Origin: Erythrobacter sp.
GTDB lineage: Bacteria; Pseudomonadota; Alphaproteobacteria; Sphingomonadales; Sphingomonadaceae
NCBI GenBank assembly: GCA_030731635.1
Contig: JANQTR010000255.1
Location: 1-9,273, forward strand
Length of the DNA: 9,273 nucleotides
Direction: 5' to 3'
Positions 1 through 6,720 of the stretch are shown here, one piece after another. How positions within the stretch are numbered: position 1 is the first letter of the stretch; each line of letters begins with the position of its first letter. The notes under the pieces were generated by a model, which ran no database searches, had not been told where the DNA came from, and saw only the letters and a list, made by a program, of their open reading frames with translations. The position numbers and the translations under genes are program-made.

Positions 1-1
1 G

Positions 2-1147
2 CTGACCGGCACGGTGGCTGCACCCGAAGACGCTGCCGAGGCTGAACGCCTGGTGCAAGCCTTTCTGGGCGACGATGCCAACGTGATCAGCCGGCTCAGA
101 ACCGCCACCCCGCTGCAGGTCAACCTGCACGTGAAATTTGCCGAAGTCAGCCGCAGCCTGCTGCGCGAAATTGGCGCAAACCTGACCTCGGCTGATAGCA
201 CCAATGGCTTTCAGTTCGGGGTTGGCACGGGCCGCGGTGCTGTGGTGCAATACAACCCCGGCGGGCCGGTCGGCACCAACGTGACCGAAGGCGGTGACGG
301 CACCTCGGTGATTAACACCGGTGGCGCCACCACGATTGCGGGTCTGGGCAAGCTGTTCGGAGCTGATCTGGCTGGCACGCTCGACCTGTCTGAACGGCTG
401 GGTCTGGTGACGACCATTTCCGAACCCAACCTGACCGCGCTGTCGGGTGAAACCGCAACCTTCCTGGCGGGCGGCGAATTCCCGATCCCGATTTCGCAGG
501 GCCTTGGCCAGGTGACGGTGCAATTCCGCCAGTTCGGTGTCAGCCTCGCCTACACCCCGACGGTGCTTGCAAACGGCCGTATTTCAATGCGGGTGCGTCC
601 AGAAGTGTCCGAGCTGTCGACTCAGGGCGCAATTACCCTGAACGGCTTTCAGGTTCCTGCGATCACCACCCGCCGAACCGAAACCACGGTCGAGCTGGGT
701 TCTGGACAAAGCTTCATGATTGCCGGTCTGATGAGCGCGAATTCGCAGAATTCGCTCGAAAAGGCGCCGGGTCTGGGCGACGTGCCGATCCTCGGCAACC
801 TGTTCCGCAGCCGCGAATTCCGCCGTGGTGAAACCGAGTTGGTGATCGTTGTCACCCCCTATCTGGTGAAGCCGGTGGATGCCAAAGACATCAAGCTGCC
901 GACTGATGGCTATCGTTCGGCCAGCGAGTTCCAGCAGCTGCTTGGCTTCCAGGACAACGCCGGCCGTTCGGGCGAACAGCGCCCCGGACCGACCTCGTCG
1001 AACTCCGATGCGCCGATGCCCAAGGTGAGCGAGGCTGATCCGGCCGCGATCCTCCCGACGCAGCCGGAAAAGCCGCGCCGCGCCGACAAGAAAACCCGCA
1101 AGGACGAACGCGAGGCCAATGCAGCGGCCCCGGGTTTCAGCCTCTAA
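2..1147 (+). CDS. cpaC: Tad pilus outer-membrane secretin CpaC/RcpA, 5' part missing
   Basis: This is the C-terminal 381 residues of the secretin that forms the outer-membrane channel for the Flp pilus. The frame is open from base 2 at the window edge, so the GTG at 14 is internal (it reads LTGTVAAPED across it) and the true start lies upstream. The fragment begins with the end of a periplasmic N-domain, followed by the secretin domain from about base 110. A Gly/Asn-rich stretch at 218-334 sits within it. The family signature is at 782-874, starting VPILGNLF and ending in TPYLVKP. About 90 residues follow the signature, Pro/Lys/Arg-rich and ending GFSL; the end of this tail is hydrophilic and probably disordered. 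The neighbours cpaD and cpaE confirm the Tad assignment over a type II or III secretin. The stop TAA is 19 bases before the cpaD start. Confidence 0.93.
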   Translation: MTGTVAAPEDAAEAERLVQAFLGDDANVISRLRTATPLQVNLHVKFAEVSRSLLREIGANLTSADSTNGFQFGVGTGRGAVVQYNPGGPVGTNVTEGGDGTSVINTGGATTIAGLGKLFGADLAGTLDLSERLGLVTTISEPNLTALSGETATFLAGGEFPIPISQGLGQVTVQFRQFGVSLAYTPTVLANGRISMRVRPEVSELSTQGAITLNGFQVPAITTRRTETTVELGSGQSFMIAGLMSANSQNSLEKAPGLGDVPILGNLFRSREFRRGETELVIVVTPYLVKPVDAKDIKLPTDGYRSASEFQQLLGFQDNAGRSGEQRPGPTSSNSDAPMPKVSEADPAAILPTQPEKPRRADKKTRKDEREANAAAPGFSL

Positions 1148-1166
1148 CGTGAGAAAGGTGAAAACG

Positions 1167-1841
1167 ATGCCTCTTGCAGGACACACAAAGCTGGCGAAAC
1201 TGCCAGTCATCGCTCTCTCGCTCACGCTTGGCCTTGGCCTGGCGGGATGCGTGGGGATGCCCACCAACACCTCGCTTTACAGCACCAAGCAGGCGGTGGT
1301 GGAACGCACCAACTTCACGCTGGATGTGACCACAACCTCTGCGGGCCTGCCGATTTCGGAACAACAGCGTCTGAATGGCTGGTTTGAAACGATGGACCTG
1401 CGTTACGGTGATCGGATCGCGCTTGAAAACCCCGGCCAAAACCCGGCGGTGACCAATGCGGTGCGTGATCTGGCGGGTCGCTATGGTCTGATGATCAGCG
1501 ACACCGCCCCTGTGACCAGCGGCTTTATCGAACCTGGCCAGGCACGCGTGGTGATCACCCGTGCAAGCGCTTCGGTCCCGGGTTGCCCCGATTGGTCTGC
1601 CCATAGCGATGCCAACTACAACGGTGCCACCAGCCCCGGCTTTGGTTGCGCAGTGAACAGCAACCTGGCTGCCATGGTCGCCGATCCGCAAGATCTGCTG
1701 GAAGGCAAGAAGGGTTCAAGCGAGACGATTATCGCCACTTCGAACAAGGCGATTTCAACCTATCGTGAAACGGCTCCGACTGGTGCTGGTGGGCTGCAGG
1801 AAGCAGCGACCGGCGGCGGCGGCGGCGGCGGAGGAAACTGA
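1167..1841 (+). CDS. cpaD: Tad pilus assembly lipoprotein CpaD
   Basis: CpaD is a 224-residue outer-membrane lipoprotein thought to assist the CpaC secretin in Flp pilus biogenesis. The ATG at 1167 is chosen because a GAGAAAGG ribosome site (1151-1158) lies 8 bases upstream and because it gives a proper lipoprotein signal: Lys8 and Lys11, a hydrophobic core, then LAGC with Cys28 as the lipidated residue. The in-frame ATG at 1119 would add 16 charged residues inside the cpaC coding region and spoil the signal. The body carries the CpaD family features: two further cysteines, in VPGCPDWS and GFGCAVNSNL, and the MVADPQDLL segment. The C-terminus is eight glycines and an asparagine, encoded by a GGC repeat whose end doubles as the ribosome site of cpaE. 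The stop is 3 bases before the cpaE start. Confidence 0.93.
   Translation: MPLAGHTKLAKLPVIALSLTLGLGLAGCVGMPTNTSLYSTKQAVVERTNFTLDVTTTSAGLPISEQQRLNGWFETMDLRYGDRIALENPGQNPAVTNAVRDLAGRYGLMISDTAPVTSGFIEPGQARVVITRASASVPGCPDWSAHSDANYNGATSPGFGCAVNSNLAAMVADPQDLLEGKKGSSETIIATSNKAISTYRETAPTGAGGLQEAATGGGGGGGGN
1812..1835 (+). repeat. (GGC)6-GGA-GGA run: CpaD poly-glycine tail carrying the cpaE Shine-Dalgarno
   Basis: Six GGC codons (1812-1829) followed by two GGA codons (1830-1835) encode the eight glycines at the end of CpaD. The two GGA codons together make GGAGGA, a near-perfect Shine-Dalgarno; its GGAGG core (1830-1834) lies 10 bases before the cpaE ATG at 1845. One stretch thus serves as coding tail and translation signal. 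Changes by whole repeat units would lengthen or shorten the tail without shifting frame. Confidence 0.8.
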
Positions 1842-1844
1842 ACC

Positions 1845-3125
1845 ATGAACGCTCCCTGGAAATCGGGCTTGCCCGGCAATCGCGATCCTTTCGCTGCCTA
1901 TATCTGCGATGACAACGCGCTGGACGTGATCCGTCCGGTGGTGATCGAACTGGGCTGGCAGCCTGAAAAGTGCAACAAGGGTGGTCTGCGCAACGGCGTG
2001 CAATCGCTGTCAGTCAGCGCCAGCCCGGCGATCCTGATGGTTGACCTGTCGGAATGCGGCGACCCGCTGAACGATATCAACGCGCTGGCCGAAGTATGCG
2101 AACCGGGCACGGTGGTGATTGCCATCGGTCAGGTCAACGATGTGCGCTTGTACCGCGATCTATTGTCCAGCGGGATCCATGATTACCTGCTCAAGCCGTT
2201 GTCGGCGCAGCAGGTGCACGATGCGCTCAACCAGGCGCTGGCTGTGTTCATGACCCCCAAGGCAGGCGATGCTGATGCTGCCAAGCGTCACATTTCGACC
2301 GCAGTGGTCGGAACGCGCGGCGGCACGGGTGCATCAACACTGGCGACGTCGCTGGCATGGCTGTTCGCCGAACAGCACAAATCGCCGACCGCACTGCTCG
2401 ATCTCGACGTGCATTTCGGAACTGGCGCGCTGGCGCTTGATCTGGAACCGGGCCGCGGCCTGACCGACGCGATCGAGAACCCCAGCCGGATCGATCCGTT
2501 GTTCATCGAACGCGCGATGGTTCGGGCTGGCGACAATCTGTCGATCCTGTCGGCCGAAGCGCCGATCAGCCAGCCGTTGATGACCGACGGGGCCGCCTTT
2601 GTGCAGCTGGAAAACGAATTCCGGCAGGCCTTCGAAATGACGGTGATCGATCTGCCGCGCAATATGCTGATCAATTTTCCGCAACTGCTGGCTGACGTCA
2701 ATCTGGTGGTGCTGACCTGCGAACTGACGCTGGCATCGGCGCGCGATACGATCCGCATCCTGTCGTGGCTGAAAAGCAACGCCAGCCATGCGCATCCGAT
2801 GATCGTGGCCAACAAGGTGCAGGCAAACGTTGCTGAAATCAGCCGGTCTGATTTTGAAGCGTCGATCGAACGCCGGGTCGATTTCATGGTGCCTTATGAC
2901 GTCAAGGCGGCCTCGAACGCGGCCAAGTTGGGTCAGGTGTTCGTCGATGCCAATCGGTCGAGCAAGGCCACGGCCGCGATCCGTCAGATTGCAGAGCGCG
3001 TGATGGGCGTGAGCACCGACGACATGGCGTCGCTTGGTGAAGAGAAGAAATCGCTACTCGGCGGCTTCGACTTCAAGTCGCTGCTCGCCAAGAAGTCGAA
3101 GAACCCGGCCGAAGTGGCCGAATAA
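1845..3125 (+). CDS. cpaE: Tad pilus localisation/assembly protein CpaE (MinD/ParA-like ATPase family)
   Basis: CpaE (TadZ) is the 426-residue cytoplasmic protein that in Caulobacter and other Tad systems places the pilus machine, often at a pole. Residues about 15-135 resemble a response-regulator receiver (hydrophobic strand before Asp67; the KP pair at 117-118), the atypical receiver known in this family. Residues about 150-390 are the MinD/ParA-type domain: P-loop region GTRGGTGAST at 156-165, switch strand LLDLDVHFG at 184-192, and MTVIDLPR at 265-272 as Walker B. The P-loop has Arg158 where ParA proteins have the signature lysine and Ala163 at the second lysine position, a degenerate form common in CpaE. 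The lysine-rich tail (KKSLLGG, LLAKKSKN) could touch membrane or partners. The start ATG follows the cpaD stop by 3 bases and uses the GGAGG at 1830-1834, so translation is probably coupled. Confidence 0.93.
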   Translation: MNAPWKSGLPGNRDPFAAYICDDNALDVIRPVVIELGWQPEKCNKGGLRNGVQSLSVSASPAILMVDLSECGDPLNDINALAEVCEPGTVVIAIGQVNDVRLYRDLLSSGIHDYLLKPLSAQQVHDALNQALAVFMTPKAGDADAAKRHISTAVVGTRGGTGASTLATSLAWLFAEQHKSPTALLDLDVHFGTGALALDLEPGRGLTDAIENPSRIDPLFIERAMVRAGDNLSILSAEAPISQPLMTDGAAFVQLENEFRQAFEMTVIDLPRNMLINFPQLLADVNLVVLTCELTLASARDTIRILSWLKSNASHAHPMIVANKVQANVAEISRSDFEASIERRVDFMVPYDVKAASNAAKLGQVFVDANRSSKATAAIRQIAERVMGVSTDDMASLGEEKKSLLGGFDFKSLLAKKSKNPAEVAE

Positions 3126-3133
3126 GCAGACCG

Positions 3134-3176
3134 CCGCGCACGGCATGGGGTGCAATGCCACCCCTGCCGCGCGCGG
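3134..3176 (+). other. Strong intercistronic hairpin between cpaE and tadB
   Basis: The arms are 3134-3151 and 3160-3176 around an 8-base loop (3152-3159). Pairing is CCGCGC with GCGCGG (6 bp), an A/C mismatch at 3140/3170, CGGCA with TGCCG (5 bp), a bulged T at 3146, then GGGGT with ACCCC (5 bp): 16 pairs, nearly all G-C. It starts 9 bases after the cpaE stop. No T tract follows, so it is not a classic intrinsic terminator. It could stabilise the upstream transcript, attenuate the downstream genes or mark a processing site; which of these is inference. Confidence 0.6.
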
Positions 3177-3193
3177 GCCGGCCCCGGAACGCG

Positions 3194-3215
3194 GACCGCC
3201 ACATTCAGGCGGGTC
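3194..3215 (+). other. Second, weaker hairpin before the tadB ribosome site
   Basis: GACCGCC (3194-3200) pairs with GGC and GGTC (3208-3210 and 3212-3215) with one bulged G at 3211 and a 7-base loop, giving 7 pairs. It ends 5 bases before the AGGA (3221-3224) that serves tadB. It could modulate tadB initiation, but a short GC-rich hairpin can also arise by chance in DNA this rich in GC. Confidence 0.3.
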
Positions 3216-3233
3216 AAGGCAGGACACATAGCC

Positions 3234-4205
3234 ATGGACTTTTTCCAAACCCTGCTCATTACGGTGGTGATTTTCGCCGTGCTGGTCGTCGGCTATCTGG
3301 TGGCGTCCGGATCAGGCGTGATCAAAGCGCAGAAGCGGCGCGTGCAGGCACTGCGCTATCGCCATTCTGAAAGCCTCGACGCCAAGGTTGACGCGCAGTT
3401 CCGGCGCGCCGTTGCGGCCCGCAAGCCCAAGACTTTCAAGGTGAAAGGTTCCGGCTCGCGCACCGAAGCGCTCGCTGCGCGGCTTGACCGGACCGGCAAA
3501 GGCTGGACCATCACCCAGTATGTCTACACCACTGTCGGCCTGATTCTGGGAATCGCGGTGCTGGTGTTTATCTTTTCCAGGGCACCATTGCTGTCGCTTG
3601 GCGTCGGCCTAGTGGTTGGCGCAGGCGTGCCGCACATGTGGGTCGGCCGCCTGATCAACAAACGCACAAATGCCTTCATCACCAAATTTCCTGACGGCAT
3701 CGACCTGCTGGTGCGCGGTCTGCGCTCAGGCCTTCCGGTGACCGAAACGCTCGGCATTGTGGCCACCGAAGTGCCCGGCCCGGTCGGTTATGAATTCAAG
3801 ACGGTGATCGATCGCATCAAGGTGGGCAAAACCATGGAAGATGCGTTGCAGGACACAGCCGACCGGTTGGCAATCCCGGAATTCAACTTCTTCACGATCA
3901 CACTGGCAATTCAGCGCGAAACGGGGGGCAACCTTGCCGAAACGCTGTCGAACCTGGGCGAAGTGCTGCGCAAACGCGCACAGATGAAGCTGAAGATCCG
4001 CGCGATGAGTTCGGAATCCAAGGCCTCGGCCTATATCGTGGGCGCCTTGCCGTTCATCGTGTTCGGGCTGATCTCCTACATCAACCCAACCTATATGGGC
4101 GGCTTCTTCACCGATGATCGCCTGATCGTTGCCGGCCTTGGTGCCGGAGTGTGGATGGGCATTGGCGTGTTCATCATGGCCAAAATGGTCAACTTTGAAA
4201 TCTGA
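3234..4205 (+). CDS. tadB: Tad pilus inner-membrane platform protein TadB
   Basis: TadB is one of two polytopic proteins forming the inner-membrane platform on which the pilus motor acts. The 323-residue form starting at ATG 3234 is preferred: AGGA at 3221-3224 is 9 bases upstream, and the protein begins directly with a hydrophobic membrane segment (MDFFQTLLITVVIF). The upstream ATG at 3150 would add 28 Cys/Arg/Pro-rich residues read from the hairpin region. Membrane segments are seen at about 3-24, 96-115, 118-135, 266-284 and 297-316. The T2SSF domain lies between (about 150-250), with FPDGIDLLVRGLRSGLP at 152-168 and the conserved ETGGNLAETL at 229-238. The length is normal for TadB. It is the upstream member of a tadB-tadC pair separated by 19 bases. 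CpaF, its usual ATPase partner, is not encoded next to it. Confidence 0.93.
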   Translation: MDFFQTLLITVVIFAVLVVGYLVASGSGVIKAQKRRVQALRYRHSESLDAKVDAQFRRAVAARKPKTFKVKGSGSRTEALAARLDRTGKGWTITQYVYTTVGLILGIAVLVFIFSRAPLLSLGVGLVVGAGVPHMWVGRLINKRTNAFITKFPDGIDLLVRGLRSGLPVTETLGIVATEVPGPVGYEFKTVIDRIKVGKTMEDALQDTADRLAIPEFNFFTITLAIQRETGGNLAETLSNLGEVLRKRAQMKLKIRAMSSESKASAYIVGALPFIVFGLISYINPTYMGGFFTDDRLIVAGLGAGVWMGIGVFIMAKMVNFEI

Positions 4206-4224
4206 CGCCGGGGGTATCTGAACC

Positions 4225-5223
4225 ATGATCGACCAACCCACTGGCCCGACGCTGCTTGGTTTCGACGTTATCGTCGTCGGTACCCTGATGGCAGGACTTG
4301 CTGCCTTTGCAGTGATGCTGGCCATTTATGCCGCAGTCACAATCCGCGATCCGATGGCCAAGCGTGTCAAGGCACTCGAAGCGCGGCGCGAACAGCTCAA
4401 GGCCGGAATCATCGTCTCAGGGGCCAAGAAACGCACCACGCTGGTGCGCCGCACTGACACCACCGACAAGGTGAAGGACAGCCTTGGCAAGATGAATATC
4501 CTGCAGGATAGCCAGATCAAGGTTGTCCAGCAGAAGATGGCTTATGCCGGTTTCCGCAACAAGGAACTGGCGGTGCTGATCATCGGCATGCGCGCAATTA
4601 TGCCGATCGTGCTGGGCGGGCTGGCAGGCTTGCTGATTTATGGCGTTGAATTATGGCCTGATCTTGGAGCGTTCAAGCGGCTTTTCATCTTCGCAGGCAT
4701 CGTGTTCCTCAGCTACAAGGGGCCGGAACTCTACATCGGCAACCTGGCAACCAAGCGCACCAAGGAAATCCAGAAGGGCCTGCCAGACGCGCTCGATCTG
4801 CTGGTGATCTGCGCTGAAGCCGGCCTTACCGTCGATGCCGCGTTCAACCGCGTCGCCAAGGAACTGGGCCGCGCCTATCCCGAGCTGGGCGATGAATTCG
4901 CGCTCACTGCGATTGAACTGAGCTTCCTCAATGAACGCAAGATCGCGTTCAACAACCTTGCCTACCGCGTCAATCTCGAAGCGGTGAAGGGCGTGGTGAC
5001 AACGATGGTCCAGACCGAACGGTACGGCACCCCGCTGGCCAGCGCATTGCGAGTGCTGTCGGCGGAGTTCCGCAACGAACGCATGATGCGCGCCGAAGAA
5101 AAGGCCGCGCGTCTGCCGGCGATCATGACCATCCCGCTGATCATGTTCATTCTGCCGACCCTGTTTGTGGTTATTCTTGGCCCGGCAGCCTGTTCGATCT
5201 CGGACAACCTGATCAAAAACTAA
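4225..5223 (+). CDS. tadC: Tad pilus inner-membrane platform protein TadC
   Basis: TadC is the second platform protein of the Flp pilus machine, 332 residues, thought to form a complex with TadB. Membrane segments are at about 14-38, 116-140, 151-167 and 299-321. The T2SSF domain occupies about 185-295: LPDALDLLVICAEAGLTVD (186-204) matches the TadC consensus, followed by ELGRAYPELGDEF and, at about 264-278, the TERYGTPLASALRVL segment. The region 41-95 is basic and probably cytoplasmic. The start ATG 4225 is the first in frame and directly precedes the first membrane segment. Its ribosome site is weak (a GGGGG run at 4210-4214), so coupling to tadB is likely. It is the last plus-strand gene; the usual downstream tadD (TPR lipoprotein) is absent, and the next gene is convergent. 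Confidence 0.93.
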   Translation: MIDQPTGPTLLGFDVIVVGTLMAGLAAFAVMLAIYAAVTIRDPMAKRVKALEARREQLKAGIIVSGAKKRTTLVRRTDTTDKVKDSLGKMNILQDSQIKVVQQKMAYAGFRNKELAVLIIGMRAIMPIVLGGLAGLLIYGVELWPDLGAFKRLFIFAGIVFLSYKGPELYIGNLATKRTKEIQKGLPDALDLLVICAEAGLTVDAAFNRVAKELGRAYPELGDEFALTAIELSFLNERKIAFNNLAYRVNLEAVKGVVTTMVQTERYGTPLASALRVLSAEFRNERMMRAEEKAARLPAIMTIPLIMFILPTLFVVILGPAACSISDNLIKN

Positions 5224-5237
5224 CCGGCCTTGCGGCC
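5215..5237 (-). terminator. Possible weak terminator for the minus-strand gene run
   Basis: Read on the minus strand, GGCC-GCAA-GGCC (5237-5226) forms a 4-bp stem with a stable GNRA-type tetraloop. It is followed by GGTTAG and five T residues, the complement of the A run at 5215-5219 inside the end of tadC. The stem is short for an intrinsic terminator. No T tract follows in the plus direction, so I see no terminator for the tad operon in this gap. Confidence 0.35.
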
Positions 5238-5243
5238 ACCACC

Positions 5244-5718
5244 TTACTGCGACACCGCCGCGCGGGCCAACTGGTCCGCGCGGCTTCGCATTTGCGCGAG
5301 CAGTTGGCGGAGCATTGCCTCCTCCCCCGGGGCCAGCTCAGCCAGCAATTCGCGCTCGGTCGCGCGCGCCAGTGGCATCACTTCGGCGTGGATCGCCCTG
5401 CCCTCACCCGTCAGTTCAAGCAGGTGCGAGCGGCCATCGCCGGGATTGGGCACCCGCGCAATCAGCCCGCGTTCCTCCAACACCTTGACTGCGCGGTTGA
5501 CCGCGACCTTGTCCATCACCGTGGCCGCCGTCAGATCGCGCTGGGTCATGGTTCCCGCATCCCCCAGCACCGCCATCACCCGCCATTCGGGGATCTTGAG
5601 CGCAAAGCGCTTGCGATACCGCTCAGCAATCAGGCTGCTTACCGCGTTGGAGGCAACCGACAGCTGATAGGGCAGAAACCCAGCCAGCTGGCCAAGATCG
5701 TCATGCGCCGCGCCGTCA

Positions 5719-5726
<8 letters not shown>
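5244..5726 (-). CDS. MarR-family transcriptional regulator
   Basis: This is a 160-residue winged-helix repressor-type protein, the usual MarR size; the family binds palindromic DNA as a dimer and commonly releases it on binding an aromatic or CoA-linked ligand. The DNA-binding domain runs about 45-108: IPEWRVMAVL helix, MTQRDLTAATVMDKVAVNRA as the helix-turn-helix (60-79), KVLEERGLI, then the wing PNPGDGRSHLLELT with the conserved Asp-x-Arg (Asp97, Arg99). The flanking helices (10-45 and 115-158) form the dimer interface. The start ATG at 5726-5724 overlaps the crotonase stop (5721-5719) by 8 bases as ATGAATGA. No good Shine-Dalgarno precedes it, so translation probably depends on the upstream gene. 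Upstream in-frame ATGs would place the start deep in the crotonase gene and give an unlike N-terminus. Control of the neighbouring acyl-CoA genes is inferred from position; the ligand is unknown. Confidence 0.88.
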
Positions 5727-6591
<865 letters not shown>

Positions 6592-6637
6592 GCAGGCTCT
6601 CTCTCGATCAGGGCCTCAGCGCCCTTGTTGGAGCCGT

Positions 6638-6666
6638 ATGAGACACTGTCCAGGACACGAAAACAA
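6638..6666 (-). promoter_or_regulatory. Candidate promoter for the crotonase-marR pair
   Basis: On the minus strand, TTGTTT (6666-6661) and TCTCAT (6643-6638) are spaced by 17 bases, an acceptable though weak -35/-10 pair, about 47 bases upstream of the crotonase ATG. The 129-base gap upstream of this gene is the longest in the window, which makes a separate promoter reasonable. The -10 element matches consensus poorly, so this is a suggestion only. Confidence 0.25.
6647..6657. promoter_or_regulatory. 11-base dyad TGTCCaGGACA, candidate operator
   Basis: TGTCC and GGACA are exact inverted arms around one central base at 6652. The dyad lies within the 17-base spacer of the candidate promoter at 6638-6666, where a bound repressor would block RNA polymerase. 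MarR proteins bind such short dyads, and a marR gene is second in the transcript. The link is inference from position; no second copy of the dyad was noticed, and 11-base dyads occur by chance. Confidence 0.3.
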
Positions 6667-6720
6667 GCCTCGCCGCAGTGCGCATTTTTGGCAGGGGCGC
6701 GCAGGACAAAAGGCGCAGCT

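Noticed and set aside
584..1691. Long minus-strand open frames opposite cpaC and cpaD (228 and 184 codons)
   Set aside because: They lie antisense to well-recognised tad genes, show no family resemblance, and are the kind of open frame expected opposite GC-rich coding DNA.
2288..2887. A 199-codon minus-strand open frame opposite cpaE
   Set aside because: It is Ser/Arg-rich, has no motif, and is fully inside a confident CpaE gene.
3150..3233. Earlier start for tadB at 3150
   Set aside because: It would add a Cys/Arg/Pro-rich leader read from the hairpin; the ATG at 3234 has an AGGA 9 bases upstream and begins at the membrane segment.
3034..3259. Small open frames over the cpaE-tadB gap as a possible extra gene or CpaF remnant
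   Set aside because: The translations are low-complexity Arg/Pro/Gly sequence caused by the GC-rich hairpins. No ATPase motif or good ribosome site is present.
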